Notes under the pieces: model-generated
What the model was told of the DNA's origin: nothing
Database searches by the model: none
Seen by the model: the letters and a program-made list of their open reading frames with translations, nothing else
From: Xenorhabdus yunnanensis
GTDB lineage: Bacteria > Pseudomonadota > Gammaproteobacteria > Enterobacterales > Enterobacteriaceae
Assembly (NCBI RefSeq): GCF_028598805.1
Contig: NZ_JAQRFI010000009.1
Location: forward strand, 1-64,000
Length of the DNA: 64,000 bases
Reading direction: 5' to 3'
Program-made: the position numbers and the translations under genes
Shown here: in pieces, positions 10,067-18,463 of the stretch
Layout: the number at the start of each line of letters is the position of its first letter
How positions within the stretch are numbered: the first letter of the stretch is position 1

Positions 10067-10206
10067 ATTACCGTCAAGCAAACAGAGTTGAAAAACAGAT
10101 TTAGCTAATCCAATGCCGAGAGTTTTATTACACATGATGGACGCTCCCATAAAATGAATATGGCTATTTCATTTTGGTACAATTGACGCCATGTGGGACG
10201 TCCATC
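10067..10206 (-). mobile_element. Remnant of an IS110-family insertion sequence (transposase N terminus)
   Basis: Read on the minus strand from an ATG at 10133-10135, the frame gives MCNKTLGIGLAKSVFQL. This matches the conserved opening of IS110-family (DEDD) transposases, where GIDLAKxxFQ carries the first catalytic Asp. Here the Asp position reads Gly, and similarity ends within about 25 residues, so this is a dead fragment. Upstream of it, an 8-bp perfect inverted repeat (GATGGACG at about 10137, CGTCCATC near 10200) encloses an inner AAAATGAA / TTCATTTT stem, as in the leader of such an element. It shows past transposition in the cheZ-flhB gap. Confidence 0.65.
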
Positions 10207-10392
10207 TCACCAGATCAGGTTTGAGCTAATATATATGAGATTCTGTTTTTCGGCCTCAAAAGCGCTTCTAAATATCGAATTTTTACTATTTTGAGAGCAC
10301 AAGGTCTCTTTTTCGATACCGCTTAGAATATATTTTCATCCTGTTGGATTTCAAACCCCGGTTATGGAGGTTTTTTTCTAAATTAGATTCAC

Positions 10393-11214
10393 CTACACCG
10401 TGTATTTAGCCAAGTCTTTAGGGGTTATTTTCTTGGATACATTGTCTTTATTAATAGATAAAACTATCTTTCCATGTAATCCATCCAATGGATTATCACC
10501 TATTTTTTTTACTGTCAAAATTGCAGCTCTATTTTTAACTCCAGAAAAGACGGAATCATTTTCATTTTTAAGCCTATTAATATCTCTTGGAGAATACATA
10601 TCATTAATCATTATTTCTTTAGATATATTCTCAGGGAAATATAGTTGACCTACAAAATAGAATTTATCTTCCTGTCTTTTTTGTACATTCGCATTCCTTG
10701 CTGATAAATGGATATGTATAGCTCTTCCAGCATAAAATCCAGGGAAAATTGTGGTGAATCTGACTATGCCTTCTTTGTCTGTCCTTTGTACTCCACGAAG
10801 AAATGTGCTTTCATCAGTTCTTGAAATTGTTCCTATATTATCAGACGGAGCCTCGAGGTCTGGGTTTATGTATTTCCAACCTGAATACTTTCCCATTGCA
10901 TTACAATGCCATATATCAATAAGGATATCATCTAAAGGTTTACAGGTTACAGAATCAATTATTTTCATTGTCAATAAAAGAGGTATTCCTGGCTCATCCT
11001 CTGTTATATTCCTTCTCAGCAGTTTGTTATTTATAAAATATGGACCGGACATTTCTTCTGGGGCCATCTCGCAAACGCCTATATCAATACCATCCTCTTG
11101 CTTTGGTTGACTCTGTGAAGAGGCGAGAACTCCTGCTGGAATCAGAGGTAATAATGAAAATACTGCACCAGTAACACTCGCCTGTTTCAGAAAAAGTCTT
11201 CTTTCATTTTTCAT
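10393..11214 (-). CDS. Tat-exported intradiol ring-cleavage dioxygenase
   Basis: A probable non-haem Fe(III) dioxygenase of the catechol/protocatechuate family, 273 residues. The N terminus has a twin-arginine signal (ERRLFLKQA) and a hydrophobic stretch ending near residue 32, so the enzyme should be folded in the cytoplasm and exported. The four iron ligands are recognisable: Tyr in GPYF, Tyr in GKYSGW, and two histidines in the HIHLSA segment. Most intradiol dioxygenases are cytoplasmic parts of the beta-ketoadipate pathway, and no such pathway genes are nearby. Exported members of this group have uncertain substrates, possibly plant or insect phenolics. It is a single gene on the minus strand. 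Confidence 0.85.
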   Translation of the reverse strand: MKNERRLFLKQASVTGAVFSLLPLIPAGVLASSQSQPKQEDGIDIGVCEMAPEEMSGPYFINNKLLRRNITEDEPGIPLLLTMKIIDSVTCKPLDDILIDIWHCNAMGKYSGWKYINPDLEAPSDNIGTISRTDESTFLRGVQRTDKEGIVRFTTIFPGFYAGRAIHIHLSARNANVQKRQEDKFYFVGQLYFPENISKEIMINDMYSPRDINRLKNENDSVFSGVKNRAAILTVKKIGDNPLDGLHGKIVLSINKDNVSKKITPKDLAKYTV

Positions 11215-11574
11215 AAAGTGGCTCCTTATATGTTATTTAATAATATGATTTGTCGTATAGTAAATGGGTAAGCCATAGTTTAATCTGCGGATTCAGATAA
11301 GTGTAGCTTCTAGTTTAAACGTATATCATTACATGAATGAGATGACGAGGAGGAATGCTATTATTATGATGATCCTCAATTACGACTGGGATACTTAATC
11401 CAATCTCTGGTGTTTTGTTGGGCAGTAGCCATAATGCCCCAAATACCCCCGCAAAGTCCGCCGTGTTCCTGCCATTGAATTTCTTGGCTTTTGTCATGCT
11501 TAGCATAATTTTATCTGTCTTTTTCCAAAGGCAAATTTTCTGCATATAATCACGAATGCTCACCAAGGAAAGCT
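11215..11574. other. Intergenic region upstream of flhB
   Basis: A 360-bp spacer holding the divergent promoters for the dioxygenase and flhB. A minus-strand open frame of 83 codons exists at 11315-11566, but it lacks recognisable similarity and a good ribosome-binding site, so I do not call it a gene. A GGGCA/TGCCC hairpin lies near 11420-11442. Confidence 0.4.
11522..11550 (+). promoter_or_regulatory. Possible promoter of flhBA
   Basis: A perfect sigma-70 -10 box TATAAT is at 11545-11550, with TTTCCA near 11522 as a poor -35. It lies 24 bases before the flhB start. Class II flagellar promoters depend on FlhDC and often have weak -35 boxes, but I could not find a convincing FlhDC box here. 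Confidence 0.35.
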
Positions 11575-12726
11575 GTGGCTGAAGATAGCGATCTCGAAAA
11601 GACTGAAGAACCCACGCCTCATAAACGGGAAAAAGCCCGTAAAGATGGGCAAATTGCGCGTTCCAAGGAACTCACTTCCATCCTGATGTTAGCCGGAGGT
11701 GTAAGCCTACTCTGGATGAGCGGGCAGTCGATCACCCATGAACTTTCATTAATGGTATTCGAAGGATTTAATTTTGACCATAACATGGTCAGCAATGACA
11801 AACAGATGGTGCAGCAAGTCGGTCGATTACTGAAGCAGGCCGTTTGGGCATTGTTGCCCGTATTTGTGGGATTGGTATTGATTGCCCTTAGTGCGCCCAT
11901 CTTGATGGGAGGACTAATATTCAGCTCAAAATCCATAAAATTTGACTTGACTAAACTAAATCCTATTTCTGGCCTGAAGAAAATCTTCTCCATGAATGCG
12001 CTGGCGGAGCTGTTCAAAGCTATCTTAAAAGCGTCGCTGGTGGGAGGGGGTGCAGCCCTGTTTATCTGGATGAACTGGCCTACCATGTTGAACCTGAGCG
12101 CTCAACCTCTGTTGATGGCATTGAGCGATGCCATGATGATGCTGATTTTTGCTGGCTATATTGTCTTATTTATGTTGATACCGATGGTTGCGTTTGATGT
12201 GCTTTATCAAATCCGCAGCCATCTGAAAAAATTGAGAATGACCCGTCAGGAGATCAAGGATGAATTCAAGGAACAAGAAGGGGACCCACATGTAAAGGCG
12301 CGGATACGTCAGCAACAACGTGCGGCTGCACGTAAACGCATGATGGCGGATGTGCCCAAGGCTGATGTCATTGTTACCAACCCAACCCATTACTCAGTTG
12401 CCTTGCAATATGACAGCAAAAAAATGGGCGCGCCCAAAGTATTGGCAAAAGGGGCAGGGCTTATTGCCTTGCGCATTAAAGAAATTGGTGCGGAAAATCG
12501 TATTCCGTTATTGGAAGCTCCTCCTTTGGCGAGGGCATTATTTCGCCATGCCGAAGTCGGGGGCTTTATTCCTGCGGCGCTCTATGCAGCCGTTGCAGAA
12601 GTGCTTGCCTGGGTTTACCAATTGAAACGTTGGAAACAGGAAGGTGGCCTAAAACCGAAAACACCTGAAAATCTGCCAGTGCCGCCAGCACTGGATTTTG
12701 CTGGAGAAAATAATCGTCATGGCTAA
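11575..12726 (+). CDS. flhB: Flagellar export switch protein FlhB
   Basis: A membrane component of the flagellar type III export gate that switches export from rod/hook to filament substrates. It has 383 residues, matching the family. It starts with GTG at 11575 behind AAGGAA. The opening is typical (EKTEEPTPHKREKARKDGQ). Four membrane helices lie between about 30 and 210, followed by a cytoplasmic domain with the autocleavage motif NPTH at residues 269-272. The last eight bases overlap flhA, so the two are coupled. It sits about 4.9 kb away from cheZ, which is unusual for this gene order. Confidence 0.97.
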   Translation: MAEDSDLEKTEEPTPHKREKARKDGQIARSKELTSILMLAGGVSLLWMSGQSITHELSLMVFEGFNFDHNMVSNDKQMVQQVGRLLKQAVWALLPVFVGLVLIALSAPILMGGLIFSSKSIKFDLTKLNPISGLKKIFSMNALAELFKAILKASLVGGGAALFIWMNWPTMLNLSAQPLLMALSDAMMMLIFAGYIVLFMLIPMVAFDVLYQIRSHLKKLRMTRQEIKDEFKEQEGDPHVKARIRQQQRAAARKRMMADVPKADVIVTNPTHYSVALQYDSKKMGAPKVLAKGAGLIALRIKEIGAENRIPLLEAPPLARALFRHAEVGGFIPAALYAAVAEVLAWVYQLKRWKQEGGLKPKTPENLPVPPALDFAGENNRHG

Positions 12727-14821
12727 TCTGGCCTCATTACTACGTTTATCGGGAAATCGTTTACCGGGGAATATAAAAGGCTCCCAGTGGCAAATGCTTG
12801 CAGGGCCTGTTCTGATCCTTATGATCTTGTCGATGATGGTGCTACCGCTGCCACCATTTTTGCTCGATCTACTTTTCACTTTTAACATCGCACTTTCCAT
12901 CATGGTTTTGCTGGTGGCGATGTTTACCCGTCGAACACTGGATTTTGCGGCATTCCCAACTATCTTGCTGTTCTCAACCTTACTGCGTTTGTCACTGAAC
13001 GTTGCTTCCACGCGAATAATCCTGATGGAAGGGCATACTGGTTCAGCAGCAGCAGGACAGGTAGTGGAAGCCTTTGGTCACTTTTTAGTTGGCGGTAATT
13101 TTGCTATTGGTATCGTGGTCTTTGTGATCTTGATCCTGATTAACTTTATGGTCATTACCAAAGGTGCGGGGCGTATTGCCGAAGTAGGCGCCCGCTTTGT
13201 ACTTGATGGAATGCCCGGCAAACAGATGGCAATTGATGCTGATTTGAATGCCGGATTGATCGGTGAAGATGAAGCTAAAAAGCGTCGTACAGAAGTCACG
13301 CAGGAAGCGGATTTTTATGGCTCAATGGACGGTGCGAGTAAATTCGTGCGCGGTGATGCCATAGCCGGATTGATGATACTTGTAATCAACATCGTTGGTG
13401 GATTGATCGTCGGTGTTGCTCAACATGGTTTGACTCTGGGTGATGCAGCAGAAGCTTATACTTTGCTGACTATCGGTGATGGATTGGTTGCTCAGTTGCC
13501 TGCATTAATCATCTCTACGGCGGCAGGTGTGATTGTAACCCGTGTAGCGACTGATGAAGATGTTGGTCAGCAAATGGTGACCCAGCTTTTCAATAACCCA
13601 AAAGTAATGATGTTAAGTGCTGGGGTACTCGGTCTGCTTGGTTTAGTGCCGGGAATGCCTAACTTCGTCTTTTTGTTATTTACGGTTGCGTTGGCGGGCG
13701 TGGGTTATTTCCTATTGCGCAAAGACAAAGATCCTTTTGTTGTACAACATGAAGAAATGAAAGCGGTGGAGGAACAGCAACAAACTACGGAAGCATCATG
13801 GTCTGATGTGCAACTGGAAGATCCGTTGGGAATGGAAGTAGGTTATCGCCTGATCCCGATGGTGGACTTCCGTCAAAATGGCGAATTGCTTGGTCGTATT
13901 AGTGGCATCCGCAAAAAATTTGCGCAAGAAGTGGGATATCTGCCACCTGTCGTGCATATTCGTGACAACCTTGAATTGGCCCCAGCCAGTTATCGCATCA
14001 TGATGAAAGGGGTCGAAATTGGTCGTGGGGAAGCACATCCGGGACGTTGGTTGGCGATTAATCCGGGCGGTGCCGTGGGTGAATTGCAAGGTGATTTGAC
14101 GACAGATCCGGCTTTTGGTCTGGCTGCTGTCTGGATTGATGATAGCTTAAGAGAACAGGCGCAGGTGCAGGGATATACCGTCGTGGCGGCCAGTACCGTT
14201 GTTGCTACTCACTTAAACCATTTGCTATCACAGCATTCCAGTGAATTGTTTGGAAGACAGGAGGCGCAGCAATTGTTTGAGCGCGTTAGTCAGGAAATGC
14301 CGAAACTGACGGAAGACTTCATTCCTGATGTTGTTAGCCTGACAACTTTGCATAAAGTCCTGCAAAATTTGATGGCGGAGCAAGTACCGATTCGCGATAT
14401 GCGTACCATTATTGAAACACTGGCAGAACATGCTCCGGTACAGAAAGATCCTTATGAATTGACTGCCATGATTCGAATCGCACTTGGCAGGGCGATTGCT
14501 CAGCAATGGTTCCCGGGAGCGGATGAGATCAAAGTCATTGGTTTGGATGCAGGATTGGAAAGATTGCTGCTTCAAGCATTGCAAAATGGTGGTGGATTGG
14601 AACCGGGATTGGCGGAAAGTCTAGAACGTCAGGCAGCAGAGGCATTGGAACGTCAGGAAATGCTGGGTGCGCCACCTGTATTATTGGTCAATCACGCATT
14701 GCGTCCACTGTTATCTCGTTTCTTGCGTCGTATACTGCCTCGGCTGGTTGTGCTGTCTAGCCTTGAAATCACCGATAATCGTCAGATCAGAATGACGGCA
14801 ACGATTGGTGGTGCGAGGTAG
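12719..14821 (+). CDS. flhA: Flagellar export gate protein FlhA
   Basis: The largest export-gate subunit, with a membrane half that uses proton motive force and a cytoplasmic half that docks chaperone-substrate complexes. The ATG at 12719 overlaps the flhB stop and gives 700 residues (E. coli 692). A TTG at 12698 is less likely. Eight hydrophobic helices lie in residues 1-335. The conserved loop between helices 4 and 5 includes GAGRIAEVGARFVLDGMPGK, the FHIPEP-family signature region. The cytoplasmic domain spans about 360-700. The usual next gene, flhE, is missing. Confidence 0.97.
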   Translation: MANLASLLRLSGNRLPGNIKGSQWQMLAGPVLILMILSMMVLPLPPFLLDLLFTFNIALSIMVLLVAMFTRRTLDFAAFPTILLFSTLLRLSLNVASTRIILMEGHTGSAAAGQVVEAFGHFLVGGNFAIGIVVFVILILINFMVITKGAGRIAEVGARFVLDGMPGKQMAIDADLNAGLIGEDEAKKRRTEVTQEADFYGSMDGASKFVRGDAIAGLMILVINIVGGLIVGVAQHGLTLGDAAEAYTLLTIGDGLVAQLPALIISTAAGVIVTRVATDEDVGQQMVTQLFNNPKVMMLSAGVLGLLGLVPGMPNFVFLLFTVALAGVGYFLLRKDKDPFVVQHEEMKAVEEQQQTTEASWSDVQLEDPLGMEVGYRLIPMVDFRQNGELLGRISGIRKKFAQEVGYLPPVVHIRDNLELAPASYRIMMKGVEIGRGEAHPGRWLAINPGGAVGELQGDLTTDPAFGLAAVWIDDSLREQAQVQGYTVVAASTVVATHLNHLLSQHSSELFGRQEAQQLFERVSQEMPKLTEDFIPDVVSLTTLHKVLQNLMAEQVPIRDMRTIIETLAEHAPVQKDPYELTAMIRIALGRAIAQQWFPGADEIKVIGLDAGLERLLLQALQNGGGLEPGLAESLERQAAEALERQEMLGAPPVLLVNHALRPLLSRFLRRILPRLVVLSSLEITDNRQIRMTATIGGAR

Positions 14822-14863
14822 TATTAGCAACTAAGTATTTTGACGAGTAAGAATAATGGATAT

Positions 14864-14889
14864 AAGGTGATCGCTGCGGTGATCACCTT
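14864..14889 (+). terminator. Terminator after flhA
   Basis: A 9-bp stem (AAGGTGATC / GATCACCTT) with an 8-nt loop, 40 bases after the flhA stop and followed by a T-rich stretch. It ends the flhBA transcript and separates it from the accessory block that follows. Confidence 0.7.
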
Positions 14890-14912
14890 TATTATGGAAT
14901 GATAACGTATAA

Positions 14913-15170
14913 TTAATCTTTAGGCCCTTGCCATTGCAGCTTTTGTTTCATTTCGTCTGGAACCAATTTAAAGAGCATTTTAATTCGTTCTTTATGGAAG
15001 TGATAATTAGAGCACATCTTATCATTAGCATTTTCTAAATAATATCTAGCCTGATTATTTAAAAAATGAATATTTTTATTGCAAATTTCTGTTTCTTTCC
15101 TAATTAGACCAAGTGCTTGCACATTTCTGATATAAGGAAGTGCAAAGCTCAATGTCTCAATATATATCAA
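14913..15170 (-). pseudogene. Small unrecognised gene or C-terminal fragment
   Basis: An 85-codon minus-strand frame with a plausible protein composition, ending in LQWQGPKD. It is bounded upstream by an in-frame stop, and the only start near the beginning is TTG without a clear ribosome-binding site, which suggests the 3-prime end of a broken gene. I do not recognise the family. It sits directly after the flhA terminator, where flhE would be expected, but it does not resemble FlhE. Confidence 0.4.
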
Positions 15171-15314
15171 TACGATTTATGATCCTATCCTAAGTATAAA
15201 AATCATCTTTCATTCAGAGAAGGTATATTTTATAGTTGCGTAACTCTAATACATATTTTTATTTTTTCTAATTATTATAGATTTTTTTGATTAAAGATAA
15301 TAAATAAGGATAAT

Positions 15315-15896
15315 ATGTTTTTACATAAAAATAACCCAATTAAAGCAAATTACACTGATGAATATATCAGAGTGTATCAGGCTTTTTCCGATTCAATTGC
15401 CGATAGCGCCATTGAAAATGGCACTTTTGTTTCTCCACCTTTTAGCATGACTCGTATGACATGGATCAAGCCCTCCTTTCTATGGATGATGTACCGATCT
15501 GGTTGGGCAAAAAAAGATGATGGGCAAAAACGTATTCTGGCAATTGACCTGACACATGAAGGATTTAAAGAAATTATCCAGCAAGGAGTGATCAGCCATT
15601 TTGATTCTAAATTTTTCGATTCAAAAGAAACTTGGAAAGAGAAAGTACAAAGGAATGATGTAGTGATTCAATGGGATCCAGAACGGGATATTTCATTGAA
15701 TAAATTAGAACAGAGAACAATACAAATTGGTTTACGCAACAAAGCGGTAGAGAGCTATGTCAACCACTGGATTGTTAAGATTACTGATGTTACTGAGCTA
15801 GCACATGAAATTCATAAATTAGTGAAAGATAATAATCTGGATAAAGCTAAATCATTGTTGTCAGAAGAGAGAGTATACTTAGGAAACAATCAATAA
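15315..15896 (+). CDS. DUF4291 family protein
   Basis: A soluble protein of 193 residues matching DUF4291, a family of unknown function found in many bacteria and fungi. The recognisable core is VYQAFSDSIADSAIENG followed by the SMTRMTWIKPSFLWMM block and a conserved QWDPERD segment near residue 117. AAGGATA lies just before the ATG. It is transcribed alone and followed by its own hairpin. No partner gene indicates a role. Confidence 0.8.
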   Translation: MFLHKNNPIKANYTDEYIRVYQAFSDSIADSAIENGTFVSPPFSMTRMTWIKPSFLWMMYRSGWAKKDDGQKRILAIDLTHEGFKEIIQQGVISHFDSKFFDSKETWKEKVQRNDVVIQWDPERDISLNKLEQRTIQIGLRNKAVESYVNHWIVKITDVTELAHEIHKLVKDNNLDKAKSLLSEERVYLGNNQ

Positions 15897-17069
15897 ATTG
15901 TAAGTTACAGCGTAGTCAACAACGCTGTAACACCACTAATCATGAACTCTAATTTTCTAGTCAGAATATTATAGTGATAATTTATTATTTAATTCAGAGC
16001 ATTATCTTGATAGATATAAGATTGCAGTTTATTTGGATGAAAATGGAAAGAATATTATATGAGTGTTTTTAACTAAAAATTAAATTGTAAATAAATTTTT
16101 TATTAACGATTTTGTGTAATCAATATTTTCATTTTTCGGTTCTCATAAAAATGGAGTAATTACTGCATTGGAGTTGGATTGATTATATGATTTTTTAATC
16201 ATTCATTATATGAATATATGATGAAAAGTGTTTTTCTATAATTAGAATCTCAGCTTATCAGTAAAGTAATGATACCTCATGATAATTATTATAGAGTATA
16301 TCCTAACTGAAATTATGGCTATTTTATGCTAATAATTAATAAGGTAATTTTTGGAAGTTTAAGGCCTCTAGAATGGTGTTGTGCATAAACTCGAGAACTC
16401 TCTTTGAGTGACGTCCAGATGAATTTTCAAACTAGTTTAGCGCTCATTATATGAACTAAAAATTAAGCATCTTGAGTTATTGACAGTATATAACGATCGA
16501 AATGAGATTTTTAATAGCTTTTGCCTATTAATTATTGCTAATAAATAGTTAATAACAATTTTAATGGCAATATGAGTTAGTGTATCTTGCTCCCCCTTGA
16601 TAATAGAGATTTTATTATTTTAGTTCATAGTATACGTTGATATAAGTCAAACTTATCTAATAATATCTGGCATGGAGGCTATGCTTATGTTTTTTCCAGA
16701 TACGGATATTCTTCTCCGTAGTTTTCAGATAACATTTTCATAACACAATGAATGGCATTTAAGCAAAAAATGCTTTTGTGGTTTTATACATATATAACCG
16801 TATATATAGCCTTATGAGTTGTTGGGAAAAGAATAGAAATTATCGAGCTGATATTTAGATAAGATATGTATAGAGATAAATGCATCTCCCAATTCTATTT
16901 CGATCATTGAAAGTGTATTTATTAAGGAGTTCTAATGTAAAGGATTATATTTATTAAATAGAATGCATTAAATTTGTTGATATTAATTTATTGATGTTTT
17001 ATCGATTTTCAATCGAAAGATATTTTTATTTCGATGAGTTTTACACACGTAATATAAATGGAATAAAGA
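15897..17069. other. Long AT-rich leader before the fimbrial operon
   Basis: This 1.17-kb region has no open frame I can support. It begins with a perfect 9-bp hairpin (15904-15931: GTTACAGCG / CGCTGTAAC) that probably ends the DUF4291 transcript. A more GC-balanced patch near 16360-16440 may be a relic. The rest is strongly AT-rich, as expected for an H-NS-silenced fimbrial promoter region. I looked for the inverted repeats of an invertible fimbrial switch and found none convincing. Confidence 0.5.
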
Positions 17070-17624
17070 ATGAAGTTATTAATGAAATCGGCTGTTATCG
17101 TGGCGATTTGGGGGTCTATGATTGTTTCTGCATTTGCTATTAGTAATACTGGCAATATTACCTTTACTGGTAAAGTGACTAAAGGAACATGTTCTTCTGC
17201 GGTAGCAAATGATTCTGGTAATGTCACTATGCCTGATGTCGGTGTAGGAGATTTTACAAATAAGGGTGACACTAAAGGTGATAGAGATTTTCAAATTACG
17301 CTGAATAAGTGTAGTGTTAATCCATCAGGTAATTCTCCAGTAAAAATCAAATTTACTGGTGCGTCAGACACAGGTAATCCAAAGGTGCTGAGGAATAGTG
17401 CATCGAGTTCTCCCGCAGTTGGTGTTGGTATTGGCATTTATAATAAATCTGCGGGATCGCAAATCGAAATAGGAGGTTCACCTGTGGAAGTTGCTACTTT
17501 AACTTCTAAAGAGACCACTAAGGAATTAAAATTTATTGCTAAATATGTAGCGACAAAAGATAAATCTGATATTAGACCTGGTCCAGTGCGGGCTAACGCG
17601 AATTTTACAATAGAGTACGACTAA
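17070..17624 (+). CDS. Fimbrial major subunit (type 1-like pilin)
   Basis: A secreted pilin of 184 residues. A signal peptide covers about 1-23 (ending in SAFA). The mature protein has the first pilin cysteine in KGTCSS near residue 38, a second in LNKCSV, and a C terminus ending in FTIEYD with the penultimate tyrosine used for chaperone recognition. It is first in an operon with chaperone, usher and adhesin, so it should form the fimbrial shaft by donor-strand exchange. Confidence 0.9.
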   Translation: MKLLMKSAVIVAIWGSMIVSAFAISNTGNITFTGKVTKGTCSSAVANDSGNVTMPDVGVGDFTNKGDTKGDRDFQITLNKCSVNPSGNSPVKIKFTGASDTGNPKVLRNSASSSPAVGVGIGIYNKSAGSQIEIGGSPVEVATLTSKETTKELKFIAKYVATKDKSDIRPGPVRANANFTIEYD

Positions 17625-17728
17625 TTCCAATTCCTTACATTTTCATTTTTTTATTGCATCTGTGATATTTCCACTGTTTTTGGTGGGAATATCCCTTATT
17701 TTTAATTTATGTAGGGATGGATATCTTT

Positions 17729-18436
17729 ATGTCAAAATATTTTTTGATCGGGTTGTTATTTTCTCTGCCTGTTTTTCTTGCCGCTCCCGTCCACGCTGGG
17801 ATATCACTCAGTAATACTCGGGTGATCTATGAAGCCTCGCAACGTGAAGTAACCATTTCCGTCATCAATGACAATAAAGAAAATGTTTATCTGATTCAGT
17901 CTTGGGTAGATATGTTTACTCCAACGGCTGAATCTTCTGGTCGCAAAGCGCCATTTTTAGTAACCCCCCCTTTATTCCGTTTAGATAGTGAGCAAGAAAA
18001 CCGTCTGCGAATTATTTTGACGAATAACACATTACCACTGGATCGTGAATCTATCTTTTGGCTTAATGTTAAGGCCATCCCTGCTCTGAACGAAAATAAA
18101 ACAAATCTCTTATTGATATCGCTGAAAAATCGGATAAAACTTTTTTATCGTCCGGAGGAATTGACAGAGCAACTCGCTGCTAATGCCTATCAACAACTCA
18201 CTTTTTCCCAGAAAGCAGGACAATTGGTGGTGCAGAATCCAACGCCTTTTTATATCTCTTTTTATGACATTAAGCTCGGGAACAGTTCAGTACCGGAAGC
18301 TGGCATGGTAGCACCGTTTAGCCATCAGCAATGGGTGTTACCCATAGGTTCTGGCAATACCGTTACTTGGAGAGCCATCAATGATTATGGTGGCATCACT
18401 GAGCCTCAATACCAAACATTATCATCCATACAATAA
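17729..18436 (+). CDS. Periplasmic fimbrial chaperone (PapD/FimC type)
   Basis: A two-domain immunoglobulin-fold chaperone that caps pilin subunits in the periplasm. The ATG at 17729 (235 residues) is preferred because AGGGATGG lies eight bases upstream; an ATG at 17717 adds four residues. The signal peptide ends in PVHA near residue 24. The mature start ISLSNTRVIYEA carries the conserved arginine that anchors the subunit carboxylate. The conserved lysine lies near SLKNRIKLFYRP. It lies 104 bases after the pilin and 27 bases before the usher. Confidence 0.93.
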   Translation: MSKYFLIGLLFSLPVFLAAPVHAGISLSNTRVIYEASQREVTISVINDNKENVYLIQSWVDMFTPTAESSGRKAPFLVTPPLFRLDSEQENRLRIILTNNTLPLDRESIFWLNVKAIPALNENKTNLLLISLKNRIKLFYRPEELTEQLAANAYQQLTFSQKAGQLVVQNPTPFYISFYDIKLGNSSVPEAGMVAPFSHQQWVLPIGSGNTVTWRAINDYGGITEPQYQTLSSIQ

Positions 18437-18463
18437 CCTATCAGTTAGAAGATATTTGGTGTC

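Larger units (their letters stand above)
10008..10392. other. Intergenic region holding a hairpin and an IS remnant
   Basis: This 385-bp gap between symporter and dioxygenase contains a strong hairpin (10040-10063) and the start of a broken IS110-type transposase. The remainder, about 10210-10392, shows nothing I can interpret. Confidence 0.6.

Noticed and set aside
11315-11566. 83-codon minus-strand frame upstream of flhB
   Set aside because: No recognisable family or start context, and it covers the likely flhB promoter.
15897-17069. Invertible fimbrial promoter switch (as in MR/P or Mad fimbriae)
   Set aside because: I found no convincing pair of inverted repeats and no adjacent tyrosine recombinase gene; the nearby recombinase is a serine invertase 8 kb away.
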